Numbered from the stretch's first letter, positions 25,947 through 34,254 are shown. The stretch is DNA of 35,736 nt from Acidobacteria bacterium 13_1_20CM_3_53_8 (GCA_001920415.1 MNJR01000110.1:1-35736), one strand, 5' to 3'. The notes: a model not told the origin generated them from the sequence alone. A program made the numbers and translations.

Positions 25947-26013
25947 TCGTAAACAGTTGATCGTAAATCGTGAACAGCTCTACTTGAAGAGCATATTCGA
26001 TGAATCACGAAAG
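25947..26013. repeat. degenerate heptad fold-back upstream of thrS
   Basis: The left side reads as TCGTAAA, CAGTTGA, TCGTAAA, TCGTGAA, that is, a period of 7. GCTCT/AGAGC at 25976-25992 forms the tip, and CGTGA/TCACG pair further out. It looks like a decayed member of the palindrome family, in the thrS 5' leader. Confidence 0.5.
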
Positions 26014-26464
26014 CCACCTGCTGCCCCGAATCTGCTAATAGAGGCAAGCGAGCTTAAGCGTTAACCTGATTTTCCGTATGTGCCTCGAACGGCTTTCTTC
26101 TTCAAGATCGGATTCAATAGGAGCGCCTTCGCACGCCCGCGTCTGCCGCTAAAGGGGGCAGCGTCGGTTAAAAAGTAAAGAATCGAGTGTACGTCCGCGT
26201 TCGACTCATAACGAAGGTCTTTCGGAGCATCCTATCAAAAATTGGAAACCTTGGTAGGCTCGCGCGCATTTTGAGCCGCGCCCCTTCCTACTTCGGTCAG
26301 ATTCACAACGTGAAATTGTAGCAAAGCGCATCGAATAAGCGCAAGTGAAGCAAGGTTCTGGTAGCGTGATAATAAAGAATTATAAACTGATGTTACGCAG
26401 CAGTAACTTTGTCGAAGTCGCCCGAATGAGCCTGCGCTAGCAGGCGGCCAGAATGTAGCCCCTG

Positions 26465-26682
26465 ACGAAGCCCGTAGGGCGTAGTCTGGGGTATAGGATT
26501 GAAAAGCTGTTAGAGTCTGCGATAGCCGCACGGCAGAGGCGCGAGATGAAAGATAGCCGCCTAGAGCATAAACATCTGTCGTCTGCTCGCGCAGACTCAT
26601 TTAATATTCTCATCGCATACCCCAGACTACGCCTGCGGCTTCGTCTGTGGCTTTACTCTGATCGTCTGCTCGCGCAGACTCA
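26465..26682. repeat. nested inverted repeat region with CGTCTGCTCGCGCAGAC hairpins
   Basis: The gap 25923-27009 holds no convincing gene. Arm 26465-26495 (ACGAAGCCCGTAGGGCGTAG onward) pairs with 26617-26644. The hairpin word TCTGCTCGCGCAGACTCATT occurs at 26582 and again near 26664. A GCCTGC/GCAGGC hairpin lies at about 26430. The element shares GGCTTTACTCTG and its general plan with 6652-6838. An open frame on the minus strand across it (26235-26600) is low-complexity and judged spurious. Confidence 0.75.
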
Positions 26683-27009
26683 TTGAGCGCTTTCTTTCTA
26701 ACATTTCAACTGCGTAACATGAGCTATTAAATTACCTTTAGCAAATCTTTCAGACTTCGACAGGTAAGCCTTCTTCTGCCACTACACATTGTTGGCAATT
26801 TCTTTCAACAGAAATCGCAACATCCTGAGCGCGGGAAAGGATTAAACTTCGGACTAACCGGTTGATTAGATTTTCCGGCCACCCCTAGAAAGAATTATTG
26901 CCGACCTCGCCGCGTTCGGCGTCGCCGAGCAGCGTTAGCAGTATCAATAAGTATTACTGAATCGCTCTCTCTTCTCTTCTGAGTTGAAAGGGCGAAGGGG
27001 GTTTTTGAA

Positions 27010-27990
27010 ATGAGCCGTCTTAAACTTCTCTGCTTGTCCCTTACACTTCTGTTACTCGCCGCTATAAACGTTAACGCTCAGACTGAATCCGCCTTGCCTA
27101 CAGAACGGGACGCTGCTCTGGCTCATTACAACCGGGGCGTAGAGCAGATGGCGGCGGGCGAGTTCCGCTCAGCCGCAGAATCTCTAAATCAGGCTACGCA
27201 ACTCAGGCAGGATTGGGCAGAAGGCTTTAATCTGCTGGGCGTGGCCTATTGCAGATCGAATCAGGATGATGTAGCGCTCGCTGCTTTCAGGAAAGCCATC
27301 AGAATTAATCCTATGTACGTTCAGGCTTACGTTAATCTGGCTAGAACTTATCAGAAGCTCAAGCGCACAAGCGAAGCCATGCTAGCGTTTCAGCGCGCGA
27401 TAGCTTTCCAGCCCGGAAACGCTCAACTGTTCTGGGAGTTGGCTGGCCCTTACACGGATGCAGGGCGGCTTGAAGATGCGACTGAAGCGTTGGACGAAGC
27501 GATACGCCTCAGACCTGATTACGCCGAAGCCTATAATGATCTGGGAGCGGTCTATTACAAGATGAGGCAGTACACACAATCGCTTGACGCGCTCAAGCAG
27601 GCTTTGCGCATCAACCCGGAGTTAGCGCCATCTATCTACGGCAACATGGGCATGAACTATTTCGCCTCAGAGCAATATAAAGAGGCTATTGAATATTTCG
27701 AGCGCTCGCTCAGACTCAGACCCGGCTGCGCCGAAGTCCGCCTCTTTCTGGGCTGCTCTTATTACAAGCTTGGACGACGAAGTGATGCCGCGCGCGAATT
27801 CGCCGAAGCGGTTCAGATCAATCCAGATTATGAAGCGGCGCGCTTCAACCTAGCCGTCTCGTATTTGGTCGCCAACAAGAGGAGCGCTGCGCTTGAGCAG
27901 TATGGCTGGCTGAAGTCCAGGAATTCAGAGCTTGCGGGCAAGCTAGAAAGCATACTCTTCGGCAACCTTGTGGTGAACGTCCCACACTGA
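27010..27990 (+). CDS. exported TPR-repeat protein
   Basis: A 326-residue product with a signal peptide (LLCLSLTLLLLAAINVNAQ) followed by about seven tandem TPR units of 34 residues from residue ~34 to ~300 (e.g. AHYNRGVEQMAAGEFRSAAE, GFNLLGVAYCRSNQDDVAL, YNDLGAVYYKMRQYTQSLDA). TPR superhelices bind proteins or peptides; in the periplasm they often scaffold envelope or secretion complexes. GGGCGAAGGGGG lies upstream of the ATG at 27010. It is monocistronic and convergent with the minus-strand metzincin, with a heptad palindrome between. No partner can be named. Confidence 0.87.
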   Translation: MSRLKLLCLSLTLLLLAAINVNAQTESALPTERDAALAHYNRGVEQMAAGEFRSAAESLNQATQLRQDWAEGFNLLGVAYCRSNQDDVALAAFRKAIRINPMYVQAYVNLARTYQKLKRTSEAMLAFQRAIAFQPGNAQLFWELAGPYTDAGRLEDATEALDEAIRLRPDYAEAYNDLGAVYYKMRQYTQSLDALKQALRINPELAPSIYGNMGMNYFASEQYKEAIEYFERSLRLRPGCAEVRLFLGCSYYKLGRRSDAAREFAEAVQINPDYEAARFNLAVSYLVANKRSAALEQYGWLKSRNSELAGKLESILFGNLVVNVPH

Positions 27991-28002
27991 CGGCTTTAAG
28001 CA

Positions 28003-28084
28003 AGTCTGGAGTCTGGAGTCTAGAGTCAAAGGCAGAAAAGCGATTCTGTTTTGACTCCAGACTCTAGACTCCAGACTCCAGACT
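28003..28084. repeat. heptad fold-back palindrome, GGAGTCT family (copy 3)
   Basis: Arm 28003-28029 and arm 28050-28084 pair around a loop of about 20 bases and are followed on the plus strand by TTTTTTA. It lies exactly between two convergent genes (stops at 27990 and 28088), so it can act as a terminator hairpin for the TPR gene. Confidence 0.92.
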
Positions 28085-28087
28085 TTT

Positions 28088-28783
28088 TTATCTCTGTTCG
28101 ATGGGAACGATATTCGCCTGCGCGCCTGTTTCGCTGGCGTACGCGGACGCGACTACGAATATGTCGCACTCGCTCGGTTCGTAAACGTCGTTGCCTCTGT
28201 TGTCAGACCTGAACGCAGCCATAGCCGTTGTGCCTCGCCTACATTCGTAACAGTCCGCCAGACCAAGCGAATGTCCGAGTTCGTGCGTCATTAAACTTGT
28301 CAACGCCGATAGATCTGTGACGGCTGGGCCAATCGTTACGGTCATGCGAACGACGCCGTTTGATAGAGAATAATATTTAATCTCGCCTACACGTTCCCTG
28401 CCTCTTGGGATGCCGCGCATGACTGTGATGCTCGCGTTATTCTGTGAAACTCCGTCACGCTCGCCGCCGACTGTTAAGACAACGCTGGAGCCTATTCCTC
28501 GCAGAGCATTATTCCAGCCATTGACGGAGCGTGTGAGCGCTTCTCTTTCCGTCTCGCTGAAACTATTTCTGAGGTAGTAAACGCGCACCAGCGTGCCCGG
28601 CCTCCATCGCCACCCCAAAGCTTCCGGTGAAGTCTTGCCGGGCTTGCACTGCTTCGGCATCGTGGCGACGCCTGTGCGAATTGCGGCATTGATGCCGATG
28701 GTCGCCGTGATAGCTGGCCTCGCACATAGAGACAGAGAAAGACAAGCTGCGACAAAGAGACTGTAAAGAAACTGTCTCATCAT
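28088..28783 (-). CDS. exported metzincin-like protease
   Basis: A 231-residue product with a signal peptide (QFLYSLFVAACLSLSLCA). The catalytic segment LMTHELGHSLGLADCYEC is a HExxHxxGxxD motif (Asp as third ligand, as in snapalysin-type metzincins), followed by TTAMAAF, a possible Met-turn. Upstream residues (RPGTLVRVYYLRNSFSETER, LTRSVNGWNNALRGIGSSVV) match the beta-sheet and helix of matrixin-like catalytic domains. It is second in an operon behind 28832-29527 (48-base gap), preceded by a c-di-GMP riboswitch. A secreted protease switched by c-di-GMP would fit control of biofilm or surface adhesion. The substrate is unknown. Confidence 0.8.
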   Translation of the reverse strand: MMRQFLYSLFVAACLSLSLCARPAITATIGINAAIRTGVATMPKQCKPGKTSPEALGWRWRPGTLVRVYYLRNSFSETEREALTRSVNGWNNALRGIGSSVVLTVGGERDGVSQNNASITVMRGIPRGRERVGEIKYYSLSNGVVRMTVTIGPAVTDLSALTSLMTHELGHSLGLADCYECRRGTTAMAAFRSDNRGNDVYEPSECDIFVVASAYASETGAQANIVPIEQR

Positions 28784-28831
28784 ATTTATTGACCGAAATT
28801 TCAGGACTGGCTAATTCCCCGGTCAGCAACA

Positions 28832-29527
28832 TTAACGCAGCGAGGCCAGGCCTACGCTGTTGACGGAGAGCAGTGTGACGGCCATGTAGTTGCGGGATGA
28901 ACCGCTGCGGCTGAGTTCGTAATCGCTCGTCAGCTTGAATACGGCGGTCTGGCCGGGCTTCATAAGCACGCTGGCGTCATAGTCAACAACCTTCTGCGCG
29001 CTTCCGGGTGTCGAGTTGACGAACCAGGAGATCACGCGAACGCGATAGTAATCGCCGTCCACAGAAGAGCCTTTGTAAACGTTGACTTCAGTCTGGCGAT
29101 TAAGTCCGTAGATGTTTCCAGATGTCTGGCTCGCGTTGACCATTCTAGCGTTTCCCTGCTGCGGAGCGCGCTCCAAATTAAGCGCAGCCATCTCGCCCAG
29201 ATATGAGGTCGCAGACTGACGCTTCGTTATGCTCGCTACGCCCTGTCGCTCCAGTTGCCCGACCTTTGCGAAGAACTGGTTTGTGTTCATGTTCATGAAA
29301 CTTGCGCTGCGATTGAGTCCGGCTCTTTCTGAAAGGAACACGTTAGGATCGTCCGTGCTGAAATAGGTGACTTCAACCTGGGACTGGCGTGTTCCATCAA
29401 CCGGGCGCGCCTGACGCACGCCGAACGCCTCTACGTTATTGCAGCCTTGAGCGTTGGCTCTGAGCGCGTTGATTGAGGTGATGGCGAAAAGCGCCAGGGC
29501 TATAACTAAGAATCTCTTTCTCATCAT
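28832..29527 (-). CDS. exported protein, unknown; possible secretin-like beta domain
   Basis: A 231-residue product, ATG 29527 with AGGAG 5 bases upstream, and a signal peptide (FLVIALALFAITSINALRANA, one Cys soon after). The sequence FFAKVGQLERQGVASITKRQ and the following TEVNVYKGSSVDGDYYRVRV to KLTSDYELSRSG vaguely resemble the secretin domain of type II/IV pilus channels (a gate helix followed by beta strands), but it is too short to be a channel alone. I treat the family as unknown. It is the first gene behind the c-di-GMP-I riboswitch and is followed by the metzincin, so the pair is probably produced in the same c-di-GMP state. Confidence 0.72.
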   Translation of the reverse strand: MMRKRFLVIALALFAITSINALRANAQGCNNVEAFGVRQARPVDGTRQSQVEVTYFSTDDPNVFLSERAGLNRSASFMNMNTNQFFAKVGQLERQGVASITKRQSATSYLGEMAALNLERAPQQGNARMVNASQTSGNIYGLNRQTEVNVYKGSSVDGDYYRVRVISWFVNSTPGSAQKVVDYDASVLMKPGQTAVFKLTSDYELSRSGSSRNYMAVTLLSVNSVGLASLR

Positions 29528-29972
29528 TTCATCTCCTTAACTTCCTGTGGCTTGAGGTTCTCGCGTACCGAAACCGCGAGATTCATGGTTTTTCGAGAAT
29601 CCGCATCGCTGCGGGGTAACTGGGGGAATGGCTGCGCCCTAGAGTTTGAGCGCCGCTCGAAGAGCGTGTAGTTTGGACGGCTGCCCCTTCTTCGGCAGAA
29701 GATAAAGGTGCGAAGGAAGTGATTCCCTAACGCATGGCTATCATCCTCACGGGAAGAGACACGGATTAGCTGAAACTTTTATGCTGTCTGGTTTTAAGCG
29801 GAAGGAAATGGTGTGATGAAGAAGAGGAACCATTCTGGCATGGGGCGCGCCGTGTGAATGATTCCAACCCGGCTTCAATAGAACTTCGCACGGCTCCTGC
29901 AAGAGTGGCGAAAAATAGTCCACTCAGGCAGCGCAGCCTTGACGAAAATATGAAGTCATGGCTCTTTCCAAT

Positions 29973-30085
29973 TGCCTTCGGCAACCAGACAATCTCTACA
30001 GGCTCGACCCCGACTTCGGGGCTAGCTTGTTGAGATTCACGGCTTTGCGTCCCTACCTCGCGGTAGGTTTGCCTTTATCGTTGCA
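29973..30085 (-). promoter_or_regulatory. cyclic di-GMP-I (GEMM) riboswitch
   Basis: On the minus strand the hallmarks are in order: AAAGGCAAACC, the P2 hairpin TACCGCGAGGTA, GGGACGCAAAGCC, a P3 arm with tetraloop-like GAAG between GCCCC/GGGGT and then the closing CTGGTTGCCG. This is the GEMM-I consensus (GGCAAACC, GGGACGCAAAGC, receptor stem). It lies about 445 bases before ATG 29527. The 400-base stretch 29570-29970 between aptamer and gene has no other gene I can support; the hairpin CGCGGTTTCGGTACGCG near 29560-29580 could be the expression platform. Confidence 0.88.
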
Positions 30086-30150
30086 ACTATCCTGTAAAGA
30101 CCAACTCCGCTGATTTCACAGCGGACAGTGAATTAAACAACGTTTTGCTT

Positions 30151-30178
30151 TTGCTTGTCAATGGTTTTTGTATATTAT
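30151..30178 (+). promoter_or_regulatory. possible sigma-70 promoter for the response regulator gene
   Basis: TTGCTT (30151-30156), 16 bases, TATTAT (30173-30178) in an AT-rich stretch. It would give a leader of about 100 bases to the ATG at 30285. The -35 is weak. Confidence 0.35.
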
Positions 30179-30284
30179 TAGAGCTTGTTAAGCCGGTTGC
30201 CCGTAGAGACCGCCGATTCTGCTGCCCGCCTTAATATTTTTTCTGTAGCGACAATTCTATAACCTTCAAGCTGGAGAACCCTCA

Positions 30285-30659
30285 ATGAGTCCTCATAGCA
30301 AGCGTATCCTCTGTGCAGAGGATGACCAGGAAACCTCCGCCATGCTCTCGAATCTTCTCAGGCTGATAAATCTGGAAGTGGTTACAGCCATGAGCTTCGA
30401 AGAGGCGCGTGACAAGATTGGGAGCGAACACTTCGACCTCTATCTATTGGACAACTGGCTGCCGGGCGGCTCTGGAGTAGAGCTATGCAAGAGCATCAGG
30501 GAATCTCAACGGGCCGCCCCCGTTGTTTTCTACTCAGGAGCCGCTTATCACTCGGACAAAGAAGAAGCCATAGAAGCAGGGGCGCAGGCCTACCTGATAA
30601 AGCCGTCAGACATAGGCATGCTGGTTGAGACTGTTAAGAGGCTGCTTCGCATGGAGTGA
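30285..30659 (+). CDS. single-domain response regulator (CheY-like receiver)
   Basis: A 124-residue receiver domain without an output domain. It has the acidic pair in ILCAEDDQE, phosphoacceptor Asp in LYLLDNWLPGG, Ser in VVFYSGAA and Lys in AYLIKPSD. It is a likely phosphotransfer or protein-interaction switch. It has TGGAGA about 9 bases before the ATG. Its nearest functional neighbour is the c-di-GMP riboswitch operon, divergent on the left; no kinase is in the window. The LLDN-LPG block resembles the receiver domain of 12685-14586. Confidence 0.92.
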   Translation: MSPHSKRILCAEDDQETSAMLSNLLRLINLEVVTAMSFEEARDKIGSEHFDLYLLDNWLPGGSGVELCKSIRESQRAAPVVFYSGAAYHSDKEEAIEAGAQAYLIKPSDIGMLVETVKRLLRME

Positions 30660-30705
30660 AGCGAGCGCGAGCGCGTCACAATCATTAGATTGATTGCACG
30701 CAGTG

Positions 30706-31593
30706 TCAAAGGGCTGCCACGTCACGAGCGATCTTCAGATAGACATCTTTAATGCTAGATTCGTACTGCTTTATCTCCTGAGCTAGCTTTATCAGATTAG
30801 CGCCCGGAATATCGAATTGATTTATGTCCCACCATCCGACTTCATTCAAGTGATCTGCTGAGACCGGAAAATCATGTTGCGCTATCTGCTTGCGTTGTCC
30901 GCCAGCGCCAATCAGTTCAGGTTGCCACCGTTGTGAGGTGTGCGACACAAGGCCATCGTTCGCGCCCTCGGCTTGCGCTATTATCTCCCACGACGGCTGT
31001 AAGAGTGTGAAGACTTTATTTTGAGGCTCCTGGCTAGCATATGTCTGGTAAACGACAGGATTGGCCGCTTCTGTTTCCGCCGCCGAATCATTGAATTCCC
31101 GGCAGGCCGAAGTGGTCAAGGCTAAAAAACCGTCCAGGTCAATTAAAGGTTTCAGGAGTTCTATGACACCGCTTCCCCTGTGCTCGAAACCCCAATCGGC
31201 GAAAGACGTGCCTAAGTGGGGCGTGCCTATGGTCGTCAGGCTACAGATTTTTTCGGACATACCCAGACGCGCTATCATGTAGCGAGCGTCCAACCCTCCC
31301 ATGCTATGGGCTATGATGTGAACTTTGTCGCAGCCCTTCAACTCTAGAACGCGGTTTACTTCTCCCGCCAAATCTTCCGCGCGACGCGGCAGGCCAGCAG
31401 CAAAACTTACAGAAGAGTGGTATACGTCGAACCCGTTTTTGCGCAGACGACGCGCTATGCCTTTGAAATAATTGATGCCGTCTGTTGCCACTTCAACGAA
31501 AGAGCCAAGCGGGCCTAGATTTTTAATGAAGTTGGCGAGCAGGAAATCAAAGCGCGCGATGCCGTGCGCTAGAATGATAGGATAGTTATTCAT
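30706..31593 (-). CDS. lipase / alpha-beta hydrolase (class I lipase-like)
   Basis: A 295-residue protein with the oxyanion motif ILAHGIARFD near the N-terminus, nucleophile elbow HIIAHSMGGLDARYM (Ser ~ residue 102), LTTIGTPHLGTSFADWG, a catalytic Asp in EGANDGLVSHTSQRW and a His in SADHLNEVGWWD. The arrangement matches Pseudomonas/Burkholderia class I triacylglycerol lipases, including the Asp-His pair near the Ca2+ site. No signal peptide is evident, so it may be intracellular or secreted by another route. It is monocistronic. The eCIS regulator gene lies upstream in divergent orientation, 550 bases away. Confidence 0.88.
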   Translation of the reverse strand: MNNYPIILAHGIARFDFLLANFIKNLGPLGSFVEVATDGINYFKGIARRLRKNGFDVYHSSVSFAAGLPRRAEDLAGEVNRVLELKGCDKVHIIAHSMGGLDARYMIARLGMSEKICSLTTIGTPHLGTSFADWGFEHRGSGVIELLKPLIDLDGFLALTTSACREFNDSAAETEAANPVVYQTYASQEPQNKVFTLLQPSWEIIAQAEGANDGLVSHTSQRWQPELIGAGGQRKQIAQHDFPVSADHLNEVGWWDINQFDIPGANLIKLAQEIKQYESSIKDVYLKIARDVAAL

Positions 31594-31832
31594 AGTTTAC
31601 TCTTTCTGCGAGGCGCGCACGATGCGCATGGGACTTCGGTCTAACGCTGGCAGCCTAAACTATATTCCGTGTTTTTGCAGCAACGGCTGTGCCGACTAAG
31701 AAAAGCAGTTGGAAGCCATAGATTCACACGGACATTGGATGATTTAAGAATGGTGAGAGACATCAGATGTTCACTTTCGCAGACATTCGCGCAGGCTAAC
31801 GTAGACATTAGGAAAATCTTTTGAGAAAAATC

Positions 31833-31861
31833 TTGACAATATCAAAGCTCAGGAATAGAGT
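31833..31861 (+). promoter_or_regulatory. sigma-70 promoter upstream of the sigma-54 activator gene
   Basis: TTGACA (31833-31838), a 17-base spacer, TAGAGT (31856-31861). It would give a leader of about 280 bases to ATG 32148. The gap 31594-32147 holds no other gene; the leader contains a small ACGG-CAA-CCGT hairpin near 31920. Confidence 0.65.
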
Positions 31862-32147
31862 CTCTGCTGCTTACAAATTTGGATACGGTGAGTTCCTGAA
31901 ATCTAGCTGCTACGGCAACCGTGCCTCTTAAATCAGTAAACGCTGCTTGCGCTTACTTCATCATTCGCTTTCTTCTTTCGCCGAGACGGAATTTCTGTTA
32001 TGGCCGCTCTGGAATAAAGATTTACTTCCGACGCTAAGTATTACTCATCGGTACTTTCGCGCATCATTTCTCGCTCGCAAAGATTGCTCGATGCCTTCGT
32101 GAATTGTTGGTTAACTCCCGCTCATTTTTTTTTCAGGAGAGTCTCAC

Positions 32148-33710
32148 ATGCTTCCCGATCATTCGCCACATCATGTACATCTCTCGACTTACTCGGATAC
32201 GACTGCCACAAGCCCTCTGGAATCTAACACCCCTTCTGTCATCATGTGGGACAGGCAGTGCGCGAATTTCAACGTTATCAATCATGTTTTATCGGAGTGC
32301 AGTCTGACACTCTGCCGTATTAAAAGTCCCTCGGCCACGCAGGTGTTGAAGAAATCCTCGCAGTGCTCGATAGCTCTGGTTGGCTTGAGCGCTGACACTT
32401 CGCCATCTCAGAGTGGTTTAGAGATTGTTCGATGCTTGAAACAGAAAGGATTCCAGATCATCTCTTATCAAGAGGATGGACAATCATGGGCACTGGGACT
32501 GCAATGCCAGGCGTTGCTGGCCGGTTGTTCGTGGCTGCTAGACAGCACGAAAGCGGAGTTTGGAGAGAACTTGCGGCGATTGCTGAGACATGTGTTGCAG
32601 GCTGAAGCCGAACGGGCGAATGAGGAGGAGAGAGTCAAAGGGTTGATGGGGAAGATGGGTATAGTCGGTGAAAGCCAGACCATCATATCAGTCTTCCGTA
32701 TGGTTCTGCGCCTCAGCGCGCTGAGCGACACGCCCACACTCATCACAGGGGAGACCGGCACTGGAAAGGAACTTCTGGCAAACGCTATTCGTCAACTGGA
32801 CCCGAAGCGTTCTGATAGGCCAATCCTCGTCCTGAATTGCGGAGCTATCAGTCATGGGTTGGCCGAGAGCGAACTGTTCGGACACAGGCGTGGAGCATTC
32901 ACGGGCGCTGATAGAGATCGCAAAGGTCTGTTTCGAGCCGCGCAAGGGGGCATTCTTTTTCTGGACGAGATTGGCGAGTTGGACGCAAGCTTGCAGACCA
33001 AGCTCTTGAGGGTGATTCAGGAGAATCGCATTCTGGGGGTCGGCGAAGAGCAGGAGATTCCCGTCAACGTTCGCATCATTGCCGCCACTAATAGAAGTCT
33101 GGAAGAGATGGTCATGCAGGGGAAGTTTCGTGAAGACCTTTTCCATCGCCTCAGCGCGCTCTCTGTACACATTCCCCCTTTGCGCGAAAGACCGGCAGAT
33201 ATGCAACCTCTCATACACCACTTCTTGAAGAAATGTTGCTCGAATGAAAGTGTAGAACCTCGCGCCGCAGACCTTGATTTCATAGAGGCGCTCACACACA
33301 TAAAGCTGCCCGGCAACGTCCGTCAGCTTGAGAACCTTGTACGCCGCGCGCTGGTCAACAAGATTGATAATAGTCCTCTCACCTTGAGCGATTTGCCGCC
33401 CGAAGTCTGGCAAGAGTTATCCGAGCAAGAGGAGAAGGGCGCGCCGCTCGCTTCAGATGCTGAGAGCGAAACGACTAATAGCGTGAACCTTATCCAATCG
33501 TCACAGCCTGATCTACACTCTACTCTCTCTAATTTACTGAACGACAACGGATGGAGTCTCTCGCAATCACTGAACTACTGCGAGAAGCTTTTGGTCGAGT
33601 CGGCTCTTCTGCTATCGAACGGCAATCAATCACAGACGGCACGCCTTCTGGGCATCACATCGCGCAGCGTCTACAACAAGCTTCGAAAACATCACTTGAA
33701 CTTCCAATAG
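32148..33710 (+). CDS. sigma-54-dependent transcriptional activator (bEBP)
   Basis: A 520-residue activator; AGGAG lies 8 bases before ATG 32148. Residues ~60-150 form a non-receiver sensory domain ([30 protein letters not shown]). The AAA+ domain follows, with Walker A (GETGTGKE), the sigma-54 contact loop GAFTGAD, Walker B ([12 protein letters not shown]) and arginine-finger region ([13 protein letters not shown]). The Fis-type HTH at the C-terminus reads [20 protein letters not shown]. The signal sensed is unknown, since the N-domain lacks a phosphoacceptor. A consensus sigma-54 promoter lies 215 bases downstream, ahead of the injection-system genes, making them the obvious target. Confidence 0.95.
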   Translation: MLPDHSPHHVHLSTYSDTTATSPLESNTPSVIMWDRQCANFNVINHVLSECSLTLCRIKSPSATQVLKKSSQCSIALVGLSADTSPSQSGLEIVRCLKQKGFQIISYQEDGQSWALGLQCQALLAGCSWLLDSTKAEFGENLRRLLRHVLQAEAERANEEERVKGLMGKMGIVGESQTIISVFRMVLRLSALSDTPTLITGETGTGKELLANAIRQLDPKRSDRPILVLNCGAISHGLAESELFGHRRGAFTGADRDRKGLFRAAQGGILFLDEIGELDASLQTKLLRVIQENRILGVGEEQEIPVNVRIIAATNRSLEEMVMQGKFREDLFHRLSALSVHIPPLRERPADMQPLIHHFLKKCCSNESVEPRAADLDFIEALTHIKLPGNVRQLENLVRRALVNKIDNSPLTLSDLPPEVWQELSEQEEKGAPLASDAESETTNSVNLIQSSQPDLHSTLSNLLNDNGWSLSQSLNYCEKLLVESALLLSNGNQSQTARLLGITSRSVYNKLRKHHLNFQ

Positions 33711-33778
33711 CAGCGCCCGCGTCTCGCTAGACGCGAGCGCAACATACGCCAAGGCAGTTCGCGCCAATCTGCGAAATA

Positions 33779-33830
33779 GCAGAAAAAGGTTTCCGGTAAG
33801 GCTCAAGTCTAACCGGAAACCTTTTTCTGC
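33779..33830. terminator. strong bidirectional intrinsic terminator
   Basis: A perfect 19-base stem (GCAGAAAAAGGTTTCCGGT with its complement) around a loop of about 14 bases; the A/T-rich stem ends give U-runs in both directions. It separates the sigma-54 activator gene from the injection-system operon, so the latter needs its own promoter. A smaller perfect hairpin, CGCGTCT/AGACGCG, lies just before it at 33719-33736. Confidence 0.88.
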
Positions 33831-33924
33831 TACGCGGTGAATTATCCTTAGCCTCTAATCGTGAATCTTAGAAAACCGAAGCATTCAGCGCGCGTCTTCC
33901 CTCACCTGAAAAATTGTTTGTAGC

Positions 33925-33940
33925 TGGCACGACCATTGCT
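33925..33940 (+). promoter_or_regulatory. sigma-54 (-24/-12) promoter of the contractile injection system operon
   Basis: TGGCACGACCATTGCT matches the RpoN consensus TGGCACG-N4-TTGCW at every fixed position, with GG at 33926-33927 and GC at 33938-33939. Transcription would start near 33951, about 37 bases before the first gene. It lies after the strong terminator and beside a sigma-54 activator gene. Confidence 0.9.
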
Positions 33941-33987
33941 GAAGTCTGCAAGTGCCCGAAACGCTGGGAGATGCTGAGTGAAGAGAG

Positions 33988-34215
33988 TTGGCAGACCTGA
34001 GAAACCAATTCGTGAGATTTAAGATTTCCGACATCTACCTCCCGGAACCTCATATCGTGCTTGGTCAACTTCATGAGAATGACCTGCTCGAAGGCAAGGT
34101 TGTTGATATATCCGAGGGCGGGATAGAGGAGAAAAGTTTTGTCGTCGTTGAAGTGGACGGGGTCACACAATTGATAGTTGTGCCCGCAGATCGAATTGTC
34201 TGTTTTGATAGCTGA
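33988..34215 (+). CDS. small protein, first gene of the injection-system operon, unknown function
   Basis: A 75-residue protein from a TTG start at 33988; an in-frame stop at 33979 rules out an earlier start, and a GTG at 34012 is the alternative. It is acidic and beta-rich (IVLGQLHENDLLEGKVVDIS, EEKSFVVVEVDGVTQLIVV). It has no signal peptide or known motif. Position right after the sigma-54 promoter and 39 bases before the DUF4255 gene argues that it belongs to the system. It could be an accessory or regulatory part; no function is assigned. Confidence 0.65.
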   Translation: MADLRNQFVRFKISDIYLPEPHIVLGQLHENDLLEGKVVDISEGGIEEKSFVVVEVDGVTQLIVVPADRIVCFDS

Positions 34216-34254
34216 AAGCCCGGGACTGCGCTAGCAGCAAAGCCCTTGACCTCT

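Noticed and set aside
25923-26230. T-box or other aminoacyl-tRNA riboswitch upstream of thrS
   Set aside because: No T-box sequence or specifier loop is visible; only a degenerate heptad hairpin is there.
26235-26600. Minus-strand open frame of 121 codons
   Set aside because: It runs across the nested inverted repeat, has low-complexity composition and no ribosome site.
690-28084. CRISPR array or tandem-repeat locus for the heptad elements
   Set aside because: There are no spaced direct repeats of 24-40 bases; units are 7 bases, contiguous and arranged as inverted arms at many separate loci.
29766-29984. 72-codon minus-strand frame between riboswitch and operon
   Set aside because: It starts inside the 3' side of the riboswitch aptamer with a TTG-type start, lacks a ribosome site and resembles nothing; a leader peptide cannot be fully excluded.
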